Positions 34,961 to 47,417 are shown, numbered from the stretch's first letter. The stretch is DNA of 64,000 nucleotides from Anomaloglossus baeobatrachus (GCF_048569485.1 NC_134357.1:361533024-361597023); one strand, 5' to 3'. A program made the numbers and translations. Notes: generated by a model from the letters alone, not told the origin.

Positions 34961-37007
34961 GAGACCACTCCATCAGGGTGATCTGCCCCACCTCTGCATC
35001 TCGTTTGCCCAGGCTATACGTCATGACGTATTGCACCAGGGCTCGGCGGTGCTGCCACAGTCGCTGTAATATGTGGAGAGTCGAATTCCAGCGTGTCGCC
35101 ACATCGCATTTCAGGCGATGAACCGGCAGGCCGAAAGACTTCTGGAGCGATGCAAGTCGCTCAGCTGCGGCGCTTGAACGGCGGAAGTGAGCAGACAGTT
35201 TTCGTGCCCTGGTCAGAAGGCCATCTAGGCCGGGATAGTGTGTTAAAAATTGCTGGACAACAAGGTTCAACACGTGAGCCATACAAAGCACGTGTGTCAC
35301 CTTGCCCATGCGAAGGGCCACACCCAGGTTTGCAGCATTGTCGCACACGGCCTTACCAGGCTGCAGGTTGAGTGGAGACAACCATTTATTAAACTCGGAC
35401 CGCAACTCCTCAGCTGTGTGACTCTTATTCCCAAGGCATGTCAAGCTAAAGACCGCCTGATGACGTTGCGCTCTGCTGCCAGCATAGTAAGGAGGGGTGC
35501 GTGATTCCTTCTGCGCAGTGAGAACGCTGGTGGCCTGACCAGGCAGGCTTGGGGCGGAGGTGGAGGACACAGATGAGGTGGAGGAGGCAGAAGCAGTGGC
35601 GGAACTTGGACAGACAGAGGATTGACACACAAGTCGTGGGGACGGCAAGACTTGTGCAGCAGACCCTTCACCATCTATCACCATAGTTACCCAGTGCCCA
35701 GTCAGCGACATGTAACGTCCCTGTCCAAGCTTACTGGTCCAAGTATCGGTGGTAAAATGCACCCGTTCACACACAGAGTTTCTCAAGGAAGCAGTGATGT
35801 TGTGTGCGACATGCTGGTGTAGCGCGGGCACACCTTTCTTAGAGAAGTAGTGGCGACTGGGCATCTGGTACTGGGGCACAGCGACAGACATAAGGTCTCT
35901 AAAATCCTGTGTGTCCACCAGGCGGAAAGGCAGCATTTCGGTAGCCAAGAGCTTACAGAGGGCTAAAGTCAACCTCTTAGCTTTGTCATGGGTCGCAGGA
36001 AATGGCCTTTTATTTGTCCACATCTGAGGGACAGAGATCTGGCTGCTGTGTGTAGACGGTGTTGAGTAGGGTGTCCCTGTAAAAATGCAGGTTTGTGAGG
36101 AAAGTGCAGGCGGAGACATGATGTTGCCTTCATCTAACGTTGGTGCTATCGATGTCTGAGAGAGCTGTACACACGCACTTGTTTCCCCTTCCAAACCAAC
36201 TGACGACCTACCAAGCAAACTGCCTGTTGCGGTTACAGTGGTGGAAGTTGTGCGTGGAAAACCAGGTGTGACAGCTGTCCCCACAGTCCTAGAAGATGAA
36301 GAGCGCGCGGATGCACTGGAAGGGGCAGGCCGTGGATGGTTTGCTCCGCTAGGCCGCATTGCAGCACGGTGAGCTTCCCACTGGGACATATGATATTTAT
36401 TCATGTGACGATTCATGGAAGAAGTTGTCAAACTGCTGAGGTTTTGACCTCTATTAACAGAATCACGACAAATTTTACAGATCACATAATTTGGGCGATC
36501 TTTTTCTATGTCAAAAAAGGACCAGGCTAGGCAAGGCTTAGAGGGCATGCAACCTGCTGAGCCCCCCCGACTAGTGCTCAGAGGCAGAGTGGTGGCTGAT
36601 GATGCAGTTGTAGACGTGCTACCAGTGCTCCGACTTTGTCCAGGAAGGCGCAAGGTAACTTCGTCGTCGGTTGCATCCTCCTCCACCGCCTCTGTTGACC
36701 TCCTCGAGTGCCTGACTGTGGGTTGACAGTAGGTGGGATCTAGAACTTCATCATCAATTGTTGTGTTTGCATTCCCCTCACCCTCAGACCGAGCCTCTTC
36801 TTGCCCTGACTGAATATTTAAGTTGTCATCACAATCTGGTATCTGCGTCTCATCATCATCAGTATGTTCCTCATTGTCTATAACCACAGGTGTTACAGTT
36901 TGTGACAAAGGGTCAACATTATGCTCAGAAACTTGGTCCTCATGGCCTGAATCAGAGTCACAAAGGTTCTGGGCATCACTGCAGACCATTTCCTGGTCTG
37001 TACTCAC
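34956..37007 (-). CDS. hAT transposase, C-terminally truncated (BED finger type)
   Basis: An open frame of 683 residues. An acidic N-terminus leads to a BED zinc finger (about residues 160-215: CKICRDS then NRHMNKYH) that binds the transposon ends. A catalytic RNase-H-like part follows, with CDNAANLGVALR (second catalytic Asp region), the hAT CxxH motif LCMAHVLNLVV and CDVATRWNSTLHIL. Normally a hAT transposase continues with the catalytic Glu and the dimerisation domain. Here the frame ends after LMEWSQ against a tandem array, so the enzyme is dead. The true start is probably at 37240 (MLEWISSGPTSALS); a frame change near 37050..37080 separates the two. It would have excised and reinserted TAGAGATGAGCGAAC-ended elements, including relatives of the 19806 element. 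Confidence 0.88.
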   Translation of the reverse strand: MSTDQEMVCSDAQNLCDSDSGHEDQVSEHNVDPLSQTVTPVVIDNEEHTDDDETQIPDCDDNLNIQSGQEEARSEGEGNANTTIDDEVLDPTYCQPTVRHSRRSTEAVEEDATDDEVTLRLPGQSRSTGSTSTTASSATTLPLSTSRGGSAGCMPSKPCLAWSFFDIEKDRPNYVICKICRDSVNRGQNLSSLTTSSMNRHMNKYHMSQWEAHRAAMRPSGANHPRPAPSSASARSSSSRTVGTAVTPGFPRTTSTTVTATGSLLGRSSVGLEGETSACVQLSQTSIAPTLDEGNIMSPPALSSQTCIFTGTPYSTPSTHSSQISVPQMWTNKRPFPATHDKAKRLTLALCKLLATEMLPFRLVDTQDFRDLMSVAVPQYQMPSRHYFSKKGVPALHQHVAHNITASLRNSVCERVHFTTDTWTSKLGQGRYMSLTGHWVTMVIDGEGSAAQVLPSPRLVCQSSVCPSSATASASSTSSVSSTSAPSLPGQATSVLTAQKESRTPPYYAGSRAQRHQAVFSLTCLGNKSHTAEELRSEFNKWLSPLNLQPGKAVCDNAANLGVALRMGKVTHVLCMAHVLNLVVQQFLTHYPGLDGLLTRARKLSAHFRRSSAAAERLASLQKSFGLPVHRLKCDVATRWNSTLHILQRLWQHRRALVQYVMTYSLGKRDAEVGQITLMEWSQ

Positions 37008-37419
37008 TGTAGCTTGGGAGCAGACCTCTGATTCCCAGGCTATAGTGTGACTGAACAGCTCTGCAGACTCTCTGCAGCCATCTCAGTTCCACCATACTGT
37101 GCAGGGCTGATGGAGACTTCAGAGCTGGGAGAAAGCAAGTTTGATTGGGATGACAACTCAGAGGACTGGTGTTTTTTGGATGCGGTAGTTGAGGTGGCTG
37201 AGAGGGCACTTGTTGGACCACTTGAGATCCATTCAAGCACCTGTCATTTTGCCACTCATGTTGATTGCAACAAGATTGTGCACTTAAAATGTGGTAGTAA
37301 AAATTGAGAGGTGGTGTAGATTGCAGCGGTAGTCTAGCTTAACAGCAGAATAACAGCAGAATAAACAACAATAATTATCCCTGACAATGCAACTACGGCC
37401 CTTAAACTGGCAGCATAAA

Positions 37420-38957
37420 TTGCTAGTATAATAGCTTTGTAAAAATGAGCTTGGATGTTCAATGCAGACGTGCTGCAAATATCTTTGCACTAGTGGGACA
37501 ATACAGAAGTCCAACAGCCACGTTTAGGATGCCACTAAGTTCACTCAGTGTTTGCTAGTATAATGGCTTAGTAACAATGAGTTTGAGTGTGCAATGCAGG
37601 CAGACGTGCTTTAAATATCTTTGCTCTAGTGGGACAATACAGAAGTCCAACAGCCACGTTTAGGATGCCACTAAGTTCACTCAGTGTTTGCTAGTATAAC
37701 GGCTTAGTAACAGTGATTTTGAGTGTGCAATGCAGGCAGAGGTGCTAGAAATAGCTTGGCACCAGTGGGGCACTAATGGAAGTCCAACAGCCACTTTTAT
37801 GATGCCACTAAGTTCACCCAGTGTTTGCTAGTATAATGGCTTAGTAACAATGAGTTTGAGTGTGCAATGCAGGCAGACGTGCTGCAAATATCTTTGCACT
37901 ACTGGGACAATACAGAAGTCCAACAGCCACTTTTAGGATGCCACTAAGTTCACTCAGTGTTTGCTAGTATAATGGCTTAGTAACAATGAGTTTGAGTGTG
38001 CAATGCAGGCAGACGTGCTGCAAATATCTTTGCACTACTGGGACAATACAGAAGTCCAACAGCCACGTTTAGGATGCCACTAAGTTGACTCAGTGTTTGC
38101 TAGTATAATGGCTTAGTAACAATGACTTTGAGTGTGCAATGCAGGCAGAGGTGCTGCAACTATCTTTGCACTACTGGGACAATACAGAAGTCCAAAAGCC
38201 ACGTTTATGATGCCACTAAGTTCACCCAGTGTTTGCTAGTATAATGGCTTAGTAACAATGAGTTTGAGTGTGCAATGCAGGCAGACGTGCTGCAAATATG
38301 TTTGCACTAGTGGGACAATACAGAAGTCCAACAGCCACTTTTAGGATGCCACTAAGTTCACTCAGTGTTTGCTAGTATAATGGCTTAGTAACAATGAGTT
38401 TGAGTGTGCAATGCAGGCAGACGTGCTGCAAATATCTTTGCACTACTGGGACAATACAGAAGTCCAACAGCCACGTTTAGGAATTCCACTAAGTTCACTC
38501 AGTGTTTGCTAGTATAATGGCTTAGTAACAATGACTTTGAGTGTGCAATGCAGGCAGAGGTGCTGCAAATATCTTTGCACTACTGGGACAATACAGAAGT
38601 CCAAAAGCCACGTTTATGATGCCACTAAGTTCACCCAGTGTTTGCTAGTATAATGGCTTAGTAACAATGAGTTTGAGTGTGCAATGCAGGCAGACGTGCT
38701 GGAAATATGTTTGCACTAGTGGGACAATACAAAAGTCCAACAGCCACTTTTAGGATGCCACTAAGTTCACTCAGTGTTTGCTAGTATAATGGCTTAGTAA
38801 CAATGAGTTTGAGTGTGCAATGCAGGCAGACGTGCTGCAAATATCTTTGCACTACTGGGACAATACAGAAGTCCAACAGCCACGTTTTGGATGCCACTAA
38901 GTTCACTCAGTGTTTGCTGGTATAATGGCTTAGTAACAATGAGCTTGAGTGTGCAAA
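37420..38957. repeat. 136-bp tandem array with trimeric higher-order repeat
   Basis: About 11 units of 135-137 bp starting GTTTGCTAGTATAATGG (37551, 37686, 37823, 37959, 38095 and so on to 38913). Units with GAGGTGCT, TATGATGCC and CACCCAG fall at 37686, 38095 and 38504, exactly 409 bp apart. The two units after each follow a fixed variant order. This is a three-unit higher-order repeat, amplified at least three times. Confidence 0.88.
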
Positions 38958-39756
38958 GGGCAGGAGGGTACAGTGGCAGGGTTGTGGGTCTCTGGGTAGA
39001 GGAAAGGAAGCCTGCCTTTCTATCCCTCCTAATGGGGAAATGCAGCGAGTAAATCCCTGACCTTAGCTACACAGACGCTGTCATCTTGTGTAGCTGTTAA
39101 ACTCTGTTTTCTCGGACCTGTCACCTATGGCTCTGACCCTGCCGGTATGAGCCCTTAAAAGGACTGATAGAAACTTCTATTCCTATTCTGTACAGCGCTG
39201 TGTATAGAGCGTACACAGCAGTATCGGCAATAGGAGCTGCGCCAGTGATGACTGACACCAAGGACGCAGAAGGCAGATAATGGCGTGCTGGAGGAAAATG
39301 TCCGGTTTTATAATGCAGGGACATTTGACATGGACATCCTATCACACATGCCGTTGCTTCTCTGGCTAAAAGTCCACTTAGCAGTGTGTGTGTCTGGGAT
39401 TGGCTGACATGCTGGCCCGCCCCACTACACGCGGACACTTAGGGAAGGAAGACAAGGAAAAAAAAAAAAATGGCGATTATCCATACAGCAGTGATCTGAA
39501 TGCGCTGTTCCCGCACACTATACACTGAAATGTCATAACAGTGTGAGTCACAGAGTGACTTACACTATTACAGCGGAAAGCCAGCTAGGAATTAGCTGGT
39601 CTTTTTGCTGCTAGAACCGTTCTCGAACGTATCTAGAACTATCGAGCTTTAGCAAAAAGCTCGAGTTCTAGTTCGATCTAGAACAGCCCCCAAAATCACT
39701 CGAGCCGTGAACTAGAGAACCTCGAACCGCGAACCGCGCTCAACTCTACTTACCAC

Positions 39757-40160
39757 TAGATGGCTAAAACTAAATATTTTGTGTCAGAATGGCTGCATCC
39801 AGTAAACTAAGTAATACATTGTTGGATTGAGGATTTTTTTGCCTACATCATGCTACTCTTACATGGTTTAGCAAAAACCTGCTGACTGATTCCCTTTAAA
39901 ATATTTTCAATTATGTCAATTTGCCAAAATAGTACTGATCTGTATCTCAAATCCACAAGAGCAAGTGTCAAAAGAAGGCGGGTTTAAACGTTTATCTTTC
40001 ATTATCCGACTAGTGACCGCAATATCCAGATGGGCTGCGGGTTACTTGGCCACACTCAACAGTCTAATAAATGGTGTTTTTTTCTGGTCAGGAGACCCGA
40101 GACTGGTCCGGACGTCATGGTCTGTATTTGAGCTTGAAAGTCAGATTTATGAAACCGGTC
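39757..40160 (+). other. Duplicated flank without gene
   Basis: Aligns with 880..1085 and 2153..2360 of copy 1. It carries the empty site for the solo LTR at about 39950..39953. Confidence 0.7.
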
Positions 40161-40163
40161 TAA

Positions 40164-40727
40164 AGTGGGCTTTACATGCTATGATATATCACAAACGATA
40201 TGTTGTCGGGGTCATGTCGTAAGTGACGCACATCCGGCATCGCTTGACATATCGTAGTGTGTGACAGCTACGAGCGAGTGTGAACGAGCAAAAATACTCA
40301 CCTTATCGTTGCTCGTTGACACGTCCCTCATTTTCTAAAAATCGAACGTCCGGTTGTTCATTGTTACCGTGGCAGCACACATCGCTCTGTGTGACACCCT
40401 GGGAACGATGAACTGCAGCTTACCTGCGTCCCGTCGGCAATGCGGAAGGAAGGAGGTGGGCGGGATGTTTACGTCCCGCTCATCTCTGCCCCTCCGCTTC
40501 TATTGGCCGGCCGCTGTGTGACGTCGCTGTGACGCCGCACGAACCGCCCCCTTCAGGAAGTGGATGTTCGCCGCCCACAGCGAGGTCGTTCGGGAGGTAA
40601 GTACGTGTGATGGGAGTTACTGACTTTGTGCGACACGGGCAACAAATTGCCCGTGCCGCACAAACGATGGGGGCGGGTGCGATCGCACATGCGAACGCAC
40701 AATAAATTGATACGTGTAAAGCAGCCT
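40164..40727. mobile_element. Harbinger-type MITE, family A-like (diverged)
   Basis: Ends AGTGGGCTTTACATGCTATG and ACGTGTAAAGCAGCCT. TAA lies on the left and TTA on the right. Copy 1 lacks it at about 2370. More diverged than the other family A members. Non-coding. Confidence 0.65.
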
Positions 40728-40786
40728 TTATTCAGATATTTCCAAGTTGTGTAGGAATTATTCTTTCTACCTCAGCACTGTTTAGT

Positions 40787-42640
40787 TAACCCTTACACGC
40801 CAGAGCCTGTCTTTGCCTTCATGACAGGGTCACATTTTTTCTATTTTGACCAGAGTCACTTTATGTGGTAATACCTCAGCAATGCTGCAACAAATCTCAG
40901 TTATTTTGAAAATGTTTTATTATGACACGTTGTACTTCATATTAGAGGTAAATTTTGTCAATATTATTTGCATTTATTTATGAGAAATTAAAAATGAGAT
41001 AAAAATGTGAAAATTTAGCAATTTTTAAATTTTTATTTTTTATGCCCTTAAACCAGAGAGTTATATCACACAAAATTGTTAATAAATAACATTTCCCACT
41101 TGTCTACTTTACATCAGCACAATTTCTGAAACATATTTTTTTTTTATCACGTTAGAAAGATTAAAAGTTTATCAGCAATTTCTCATTTTTCCATCAAAAT
41201 TTACGAAACAAAGTTTTTTTTTTGCAACTGTATCTCATTTGAGGTTACTTTGAGAGACTTATGTGACAGAAAATACCCAAAAGTGCCACCATTGTAAAAC
41301 CTGCACCCCTCAAAATGCTCAAAACCACATTCAAGAAGTGTATTAATCCTTTAGGTGCTTCACAGGAATTAAAGCAATGTGGAAGGAAAAAAAATAAATG
41401 TAGCCTTTTACAACAAAAAGGTTGCTTTAGCTTCAATTTTTTTTAACAAGGTTAACAGGAAGAAATGGACCCTAACATTTGTTGTGAAATTTCTTCTGAG
41501 TACATTGATCTGATTCCCCATATGTGGTGGTTTGGGAGCACGGCAAGGCTCGGAACGGAAGGAGCATCATTTCACTTTTGGAGTGTAAAATTGACTGGAA
41601 CAGATAGTGGGCACTCTGTTACATTTGTAGAGTCCCTGAAGTGCCTAAAGAGTGGAAACTCCCCACAAATGACCCCATTTTGAAAACTAGACCCCTCAAA
41701 GAATTTATCTAGATTTGTGGTGAGCACGTTGAACCCACATGTGCTTCACAGAATGTTATATTGTTGAGCAGTGGAAATAAGAAAATACATTTTTCCCACA
41801 AAAAAGTTTTAGATTTTCATAATAGTAACAGGAGAAAATGTACCATACAATTTTTTTTGCAATTTTTCCTGAGTACAAAAATGCCCCATATGTGGGTGAA
41901 AAATAACTGTTTGGGCCCATGGCAGGGGATGGAAGGGAAGGAGCACTGTTTAAATTTTGGAAATTGATTGGAATCAATAGCGAACGCCATCTCGGATTTG
42001 AAGATATGCCTAAACAATGAAAACGCCTCACAAGTGACCCCACTTGATAATTTAAGGAATAATTTGAATAACAATTAATTGTGCAATCAATTTCCCTGTG
42101 GTTTTGTTTTTGTTTGGTTGCTCGGCAGGGCTCGGAAGGGAAGGAGCACTATTTTATCTGAAATACATTGCGGATGCCATGTCACATGTGAAAAGCTTCT
42201 GATGCTAAAACAGCAGAAATCCCCACAAGTGACCCCATTTTATAAACTTCATCTTTCACGAAATTCATTTAGGGGAATAATGAGCATTCTTAACTCTCAG
42301 GTGAGTCAAAAATAAGTATAAAATTGGGCTGTGGAAATGTAAAATTATCATGTTTTCCAATAAAAAGTTGTGTTGGCCCTAAATTTTTAATTTTCAAAAG
42401 TGGTAATAGAACTGAATAAATGGTAAAATTTGTTATACAATTTCTCCTGAATATGTCAATATTACATATGTGGTTGAAAAGTACTTCTGAGCTAAAGTGC
42501 AAAGCTCAGAAGGGAAAGAGTGCCATGTTATAGCGCAGATTTTGCTGTTATGGCTTGTGGGCGTCATGTCACATTGGCAGAGCCCATGAAGTGTCAGAAC
42601 AGCAAACCCCCAGGAGTCATGCTATTTTATAAACTACACC
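40787..42640. repeat. R1 dispersed repeat, copy 2
   Basis: Begins TTAACCCTTACACGCCAGAG, then follows the same internal repeating plan as 2530..4960, with CCATATGTGG, GGAAGGGAAGGAGC and GTGACCCCATTTT blocks. No gene. Confidence 0.65.
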
Positions 42641-43759
42641 TCGAATAAATTAACCTCTTCACGACACATGACGTACTGAGTACGTCATGGATTATGTCAG
42701 TGTATTCACCACCGATTGCTGTGGGTAGCTGGCAGTGAGTCCCGCACATGTCAGCTAATTTGAGCAGCTGATATGTGTGCCTGCTAGGCACAAGTGGATC
42801 CGCGATCAACCCATGCCTGTTAACCTCTTACATTGCGCTGTCAAAATGTGACAATGCAATGTACATGCCCAGCACGGTAATTGCTCACTCACCCGACGCC
42901 ATTGGAAGTCATGTGATGTGATCACGTGGAGCCAATGGTTTCCATGGTAGCACAGGGTCATGTGATGACTCCTGTACCTATCATGAGTCACTTCCTTTTA
43001 CTGCCGACAGAGTGCCGTGTGTGAGAGGACAGCAGCATTTCAGTAGATCTCATCTGTACAGCTGTGATCTACAGAAATGCACAAGCGATCAGACTGCTGA
43101 TCCCTATAACCCCCTAGGATAACTAGTAAAATAAACAAAAGTTAAAAAAGTTTTAAAAAATAAAAAAAATAACAAAACTTAAAAGTTCAAATCACCCCCC
43201 ATTTGCCCCATTGAAAATTAAAGGGATAAAAAAATATACACATTTGATATTGCCGCTTTCAGAAATGTCTGATCAATCAATATATAAAATTAATTAATCT
43301 GATCGATAAACAGTGTAGCAGCAAAAATATTCCAAATGCCAAAATTACGTTGTTTTGTTGCCGCAACTTTTGCGCACAATGCAATAATAGGCAATCAAAA
43401 TGTAGCATCTGCACAAAAATAGTACCATTAAAGCGTCAGCTCAAGAGGCAAAAATTTAGCCATCAATGAGCCCCAGATCCTGAAAAATGAGAACACTACG
43501 GGTTTTGGAAAAGGCGCAAAAAGTGTGCCACTTTTTTTGGACAAGCTTATGAATTTTTTTAACCCCTTAGATAATAGTAAACCTATACATGTTTATTTCT
43601 ACGAACTCGTACCGACCTGAGGCATCACACCGACACATCAGTTTTACCATATAGTGAACACGATGAATAAAATATCCCAAAAACGTTTTTTAGGCACTTG
43701 GAATTTTTTTGCTGTTTTCCAGTACATTATATGGTATATGGTTTCATTTAAAAGTACAA

Positions 43760-44739
43760 TAGAGTATAATCTCCAGCACTTCAAAGAAGGTTGAAAAATA
43801 TTTATTGAAGTTCTGTTAAAAAAGATCCATCGATCATGAAAACAGTGAGGGGGACACATTAAGAGAAATCCGACATGTTTCGGCATGATTTCTCTAAGGC
43901 CCCTTTCACACGTCAGTGATTCTGGTACGTTTGTGCTTTTTTTAAACGTACCAGAATCACTGACATACGCAGACCCATTATAATCAATGGGTCTGCTCAC
44001 ACATCAGTGATTTTTCACTGCACGTGTCTCCGTGCAGCGTGCACCCATGTCCGTGATTGCTGCACGGAGACATGTCCATTTTTTTCTGGCATCACGGATG
44101 TCCCATGGACCACACTATGGTGTGATCCGTGAAACACGTGCCAGAAAAAAAACGTGCTTCTAAAATAAAAAGCATTTTAACTCACCCGGCTCCAGAGACA
44201 CTCTCTGCAGCCTGTTCTCCCTGCTGCTTCTGAGCCGGCTGATTACTGTCGCGCATATTCATGATGCACGACACAGCCGACCCGGAAGCAGCTGCTGCGG
44301 GGGTCAGCGCCGGTCGGATGCTGCACCGCGGGAGCATTCAGCACCACGGAGAGCGGGAGCGGGCACAGGTGAGTTGATTTCTAAATGCAATCACGGGCCA
44401 CGGAGAACGGAGCCCGAATTGCACTTAGACAACCCACGTGTGCCGTGAATCACGGCACACGGAGGGACATGGGCGTGTTTTACACGTCAGTGAAGAACGG
44501 CAGTGTTTTTCACTGACGTGTGAAACGGGCCTTAACATGTCCCCCCCTCACTGTTTTCTTGATCGATGGATCTTTTTTAATAGAATTTCAATAAATATAT
44601 TTTAACCTTCTTTGAAGTGCTGGAGATTTTACTCTATTTTGCTTGTCTGTGTTCTGACTGAGGCCAGGGCAGCTCCGTGCACCAACATCGATCCTGATCA
44701 GGACTTTAGGAAGGATGAGCTGAACTACTTCTTTTTTTT
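43760..44739. repeat. Foldback insertion with 15-bp or longer target duplication
   Basis: Flanked by CATTTAAAAGTACAA (43745..43759, 44740..44754). Arms include TCCAGCACTTCAAAGAAGG and its inverse, and AAAAAAGATCCATCGATC and its inverse. The centre has GCCGAAACATGTCGG (minus strand), a decayed hammerhead 3' half. Interrupted by a 635-bp Harbinger MITE. Confidence 0.65.
43898..44532. mobile_element. Harbinger-type MITE, family C (635 bp)
   Basis: Ends GGCCCCTTTCACACGTCAG and CTGACGTGTGAAACGGGCCT, flanked by TAA (43895..43897, 44533..44535). Internal short palindromes (GTACGTT / AACGTAC, CTCCGTGCAGC / GCTGCACGGAG). Non-coding. Confidence 0.85.
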
Positions 44740-45034
44740 CATTTAAAAGTACAACCCTTCCTGCAAAAAAACAAGCCCTCTTATGGGAAGATTGATGGAA
44801 AAATAAAAAAGTTACGGCTCTCGGAAGAAGGGAAGCAAAAAAAACCAAAACAACAGAAAAAACTCAAAATTACCTAGGGGTGAAGGGGTTAATCTAGGGG
44901 TGTAGTAAGCAGATTAACACCACAATTGCTTTACAGAATTTTATACAATTGTGGCGGTGAACAAATTTTTACATTTTAATCATAAAAGTGTGGTTTTAGA
45001 CCTTGGCTTTATACTTTTACATGGTAAAAAGGTA

Positions 45035-46151
45035 CCCTATTTTCCGGACTATGAGACGCACCATGGTTTTAGAGGAGGATAATAGGAAAATAAAATTTTT
45101 AAGCAAACAATCTTGTCATGACACACTGTTAAGGGGCAAGGATCTGCTGCTGACACTGTTATGGGAGTAATGTCCCCAAATTCTCTACTAAGATACCCCA
45201 TCCTGGAAATGATCCTCCTGCCTTGTATATGATCCCCATCCTTGTATATATGTCCCTCATCCTGTATAGCCCCCATCCTGATAAATACCCCTATCCTGAT
45301 AAATACCCCCATCCTGATAAATACCCCCATCCTGCAATATACCCCCATCCTGCTATATACCCCCATCCTGATAAATACCCCCATCCTGCTATATACCTCC
45401 ATCCTGCTATATACCCCCATCCTGATAAATACCCCCATCCTGATAAATACCCCCATCCAGGTATATGGCTTGTATCCTAAGGCACAAAAAAAATAAATGT
45501 CGATATTAACCTTTCCTTACTCCAGCAGCATCGCTCGTCGTCCTGTCTGTGCCAGCAGCAGCGCAGCTGACCTGTGTGGAGCCCGTCACCATGCGCTGTA
45601 GCATTGCGATGTCTTCCTGTCTGCCTGCCCGCTGATGTGTGTGGAGAGCGGTGCGCACAGCCATGACGTCATCTCTGTGCTCCCCGCTCTCTACACAGAT
45701 CAGCAGGCTGGCAGACAGGAGGACATCGCGATGCTGCACGGAACAGTGACCAGTGAGTATACCGTACTTATTCACTGCCCCCCACGCTGATAATGATGCG
45801 TGGGGGCAGTCAATATAGCCACACATGATCACTCCAGGCTGAAGTAGCCAGGGGTGATCACGTGGGATGGCTGCTAATTATGCGCGCATCCCCCACCCAT
45901 CATCCTGCCCACCAGTCAGTATCGGCTTCAGCGCTGAGAGATGATGGGCGGGAGGATGCATACATATGAAATTAGCGAGCCCACGTGGTCATGGTAGGCG
46001 CTGCTACAGCTTGTGCATGCCGCCGATGACCCGCTCCACCGCAGCACCCTCATTCCCCGCAGCCGTTCCCTACATTTAGACTAGAAGACGCACACCCCAC
46101 TTTCCCCCAACATTTGGGGGAAAAAAGTGTCTTATAGTCCAAAAAATATGG
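45035..46151. mobile_element. TA-flanked MITE with GGACTATRAGACGCAC ends (1.1 kb)
   Basis: Starts CCCTATTTTCCGGACTATG and ends TATAGTCCAAAAAATATGG between TA dinucleotides. The ends are inverted copies. No transposase. This terminal sequence is common in fish and frog genomes. A minisatellite lies inside. Confidence 0.65.
45225..45475. repeat. Minisatellite, 19-20 bp unit (ATACCCCCATCCTGATAAAT)
   Basis: About 13 units with alternating GATAAAT and GCTATAT variants. Open frames on both strands are artefacts. Confidence 0.95.
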
Positions 46152-46152
46152 T

Positions 46153-47417
46153 AACAATTACTCGAAAATTTGTCACAAAATTTCTGCTAAACGTGGCAAT
46201 AGCCCATTTGTGGCTGTACAGTACTGCTTATCCACACAGCAAGTCTCAGGAAGAAAGGAACGCTATTTGACTCTTGGAGCACATATTTTCCTACAATAGG
46301 AATAGATTCCATAAACAAAGCCCCTAAGTGCCAGAAAAGCAGAAACCCCCTCAAGTGACCCCAATTTGGAACTTACACCCCTTTGGGAAATTATCTACTG
46401 GTGAAATGAGGATGTTAACTCCATGGTGTTTTCCAGAAACAAGTAGCAAAGGTGTCGCTGAGTGAAAATTGCAAATCTGCCATTGCAGTGCTCAGTTCAT
46501 TGTAGTGCCAGTACATTGTGCCTAGATTGTTCTTCTAGAGACACCCACCCTGTATATTAAGCGAGCTCTCCTCATTACAGTAATACCAAATGTTGACACT
46601 AAATGTGGTTTAGGCACACTGTAGTGATCAGAAGGAGGAGGGCGTTTTGATTTGGGAGCACAGGTTTTGCTGGATTTCTTTTAGCGGAGCCATAACACCT
46701 TTCCAAAACCTTCGTGTTACTAGTAACATCAAAACCCCTATATTTCCATTGACAGATAATGAACCTGATTGGTGATTTGCTTATTTTGTGGATTCAGTTG
46801 CAGCTTTCATTGGGAACATTTTACATAACATTTTGGATCACATTTATCCTGTGCTCTATGCTGAGAATTTCCGGTTTTCAATTTTCAACTAATTCTTCAA
46901 ATGATGGAATTCAGATGACTTCCCCCAACTGAGCCATTCAATATAATGAAGCAGCAGACTAACTCTGGACTCCATCTGGCCTCTGTTCAGCTGTGTCCTT
47001 TTCAGAAGTGCACAAAACTGCGGCTGATCACACTTTTATGCACCACTGAAAAGATGGACACCCTTGATTCATAGGCAGACACAGTCCAAAATGACTCCCT
47101 TGGCCTTATTATAGGGAATCTTCTGTCAGGGGTTTTGTCTGAATCATGTATTTCAGAGACTGACACATAAACCTCGGTGTAAGCATTCAGCGTAGAGCAC
47201 AGGATAAATTTGAGCTCAGCCTTACTTGAAGAATGAATAAATCAACAGCAGGTCAAGAATTCGTTATATTTATTTTTTACACCATTCACCATGCAGTATA
47301 AGGAATTAGATGACTTTATTCTTTGGGTCTTTGCGATTACAGCAAATAACATTGTTTTTTCATGGTTGGCTGCAAATTGAAAATCTGCAAATTGAGGTTC
47401 TGATCAGCTATAAATCC
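46153..47417. other. R1-related DNA and a small inverted repeat
   Basis: 46153..46480 continues the R1 repeat. Inverted segments ATTTATCCTGTGCTCTATGC (about 46844) and GCGTAGAGCACAGGATAAAT (about 47189) frame roughly 350 bp. No gene. Confidence 0.45.

Larger units (their letters stand above)
33814..39748 (-). mobile_element. 5.9-kb hAT element with partial transposase and two tandem arrays
   Basis: Ends TAGAGATGAGCGAACC and GCGCTCAACTCTA, with a perfect 8-bp duplication CTTACCAC (33806..33813, 39749..39756). Copy 1 has the equivalent site unbroken near 280..295. It carries the N-terminal and middle parts of a BED-finger hAT transposase on the minus strand, a 235-bp tandem array in place of the rest of the gene, and a 136-bp array on the promoter side. 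Confidence 0.88.
42654..44888. mobile_element. TTAA-flanked element (CCTCTTCAC...GTGAAGGGG), holding nested insertions
   Basis: TTAA at 42650..42653 and 44889..44892. Short inverted ends CCTCTTCAC and GTGAAGGGG. A TTAA target fits piggyBac or Kolobok, but no transposase is present, so the superfamily is open. Contains a foldback (43760..44739), which itself contains a Harbinger MITE. Confidence 0.5.

Noticed and set aside
37420-38957. CRISPR-like spacing of repeats
   Set aside because: Units are contiguous 136-bp tandem repeats without unique spacers, in a vertebrate context.
45049-45496. Open frames on both strands with repeating Met-Gly-Val or Pro-His-Pro patterns
   Set aside because: Produced by a 19-20 bp minisatellite.
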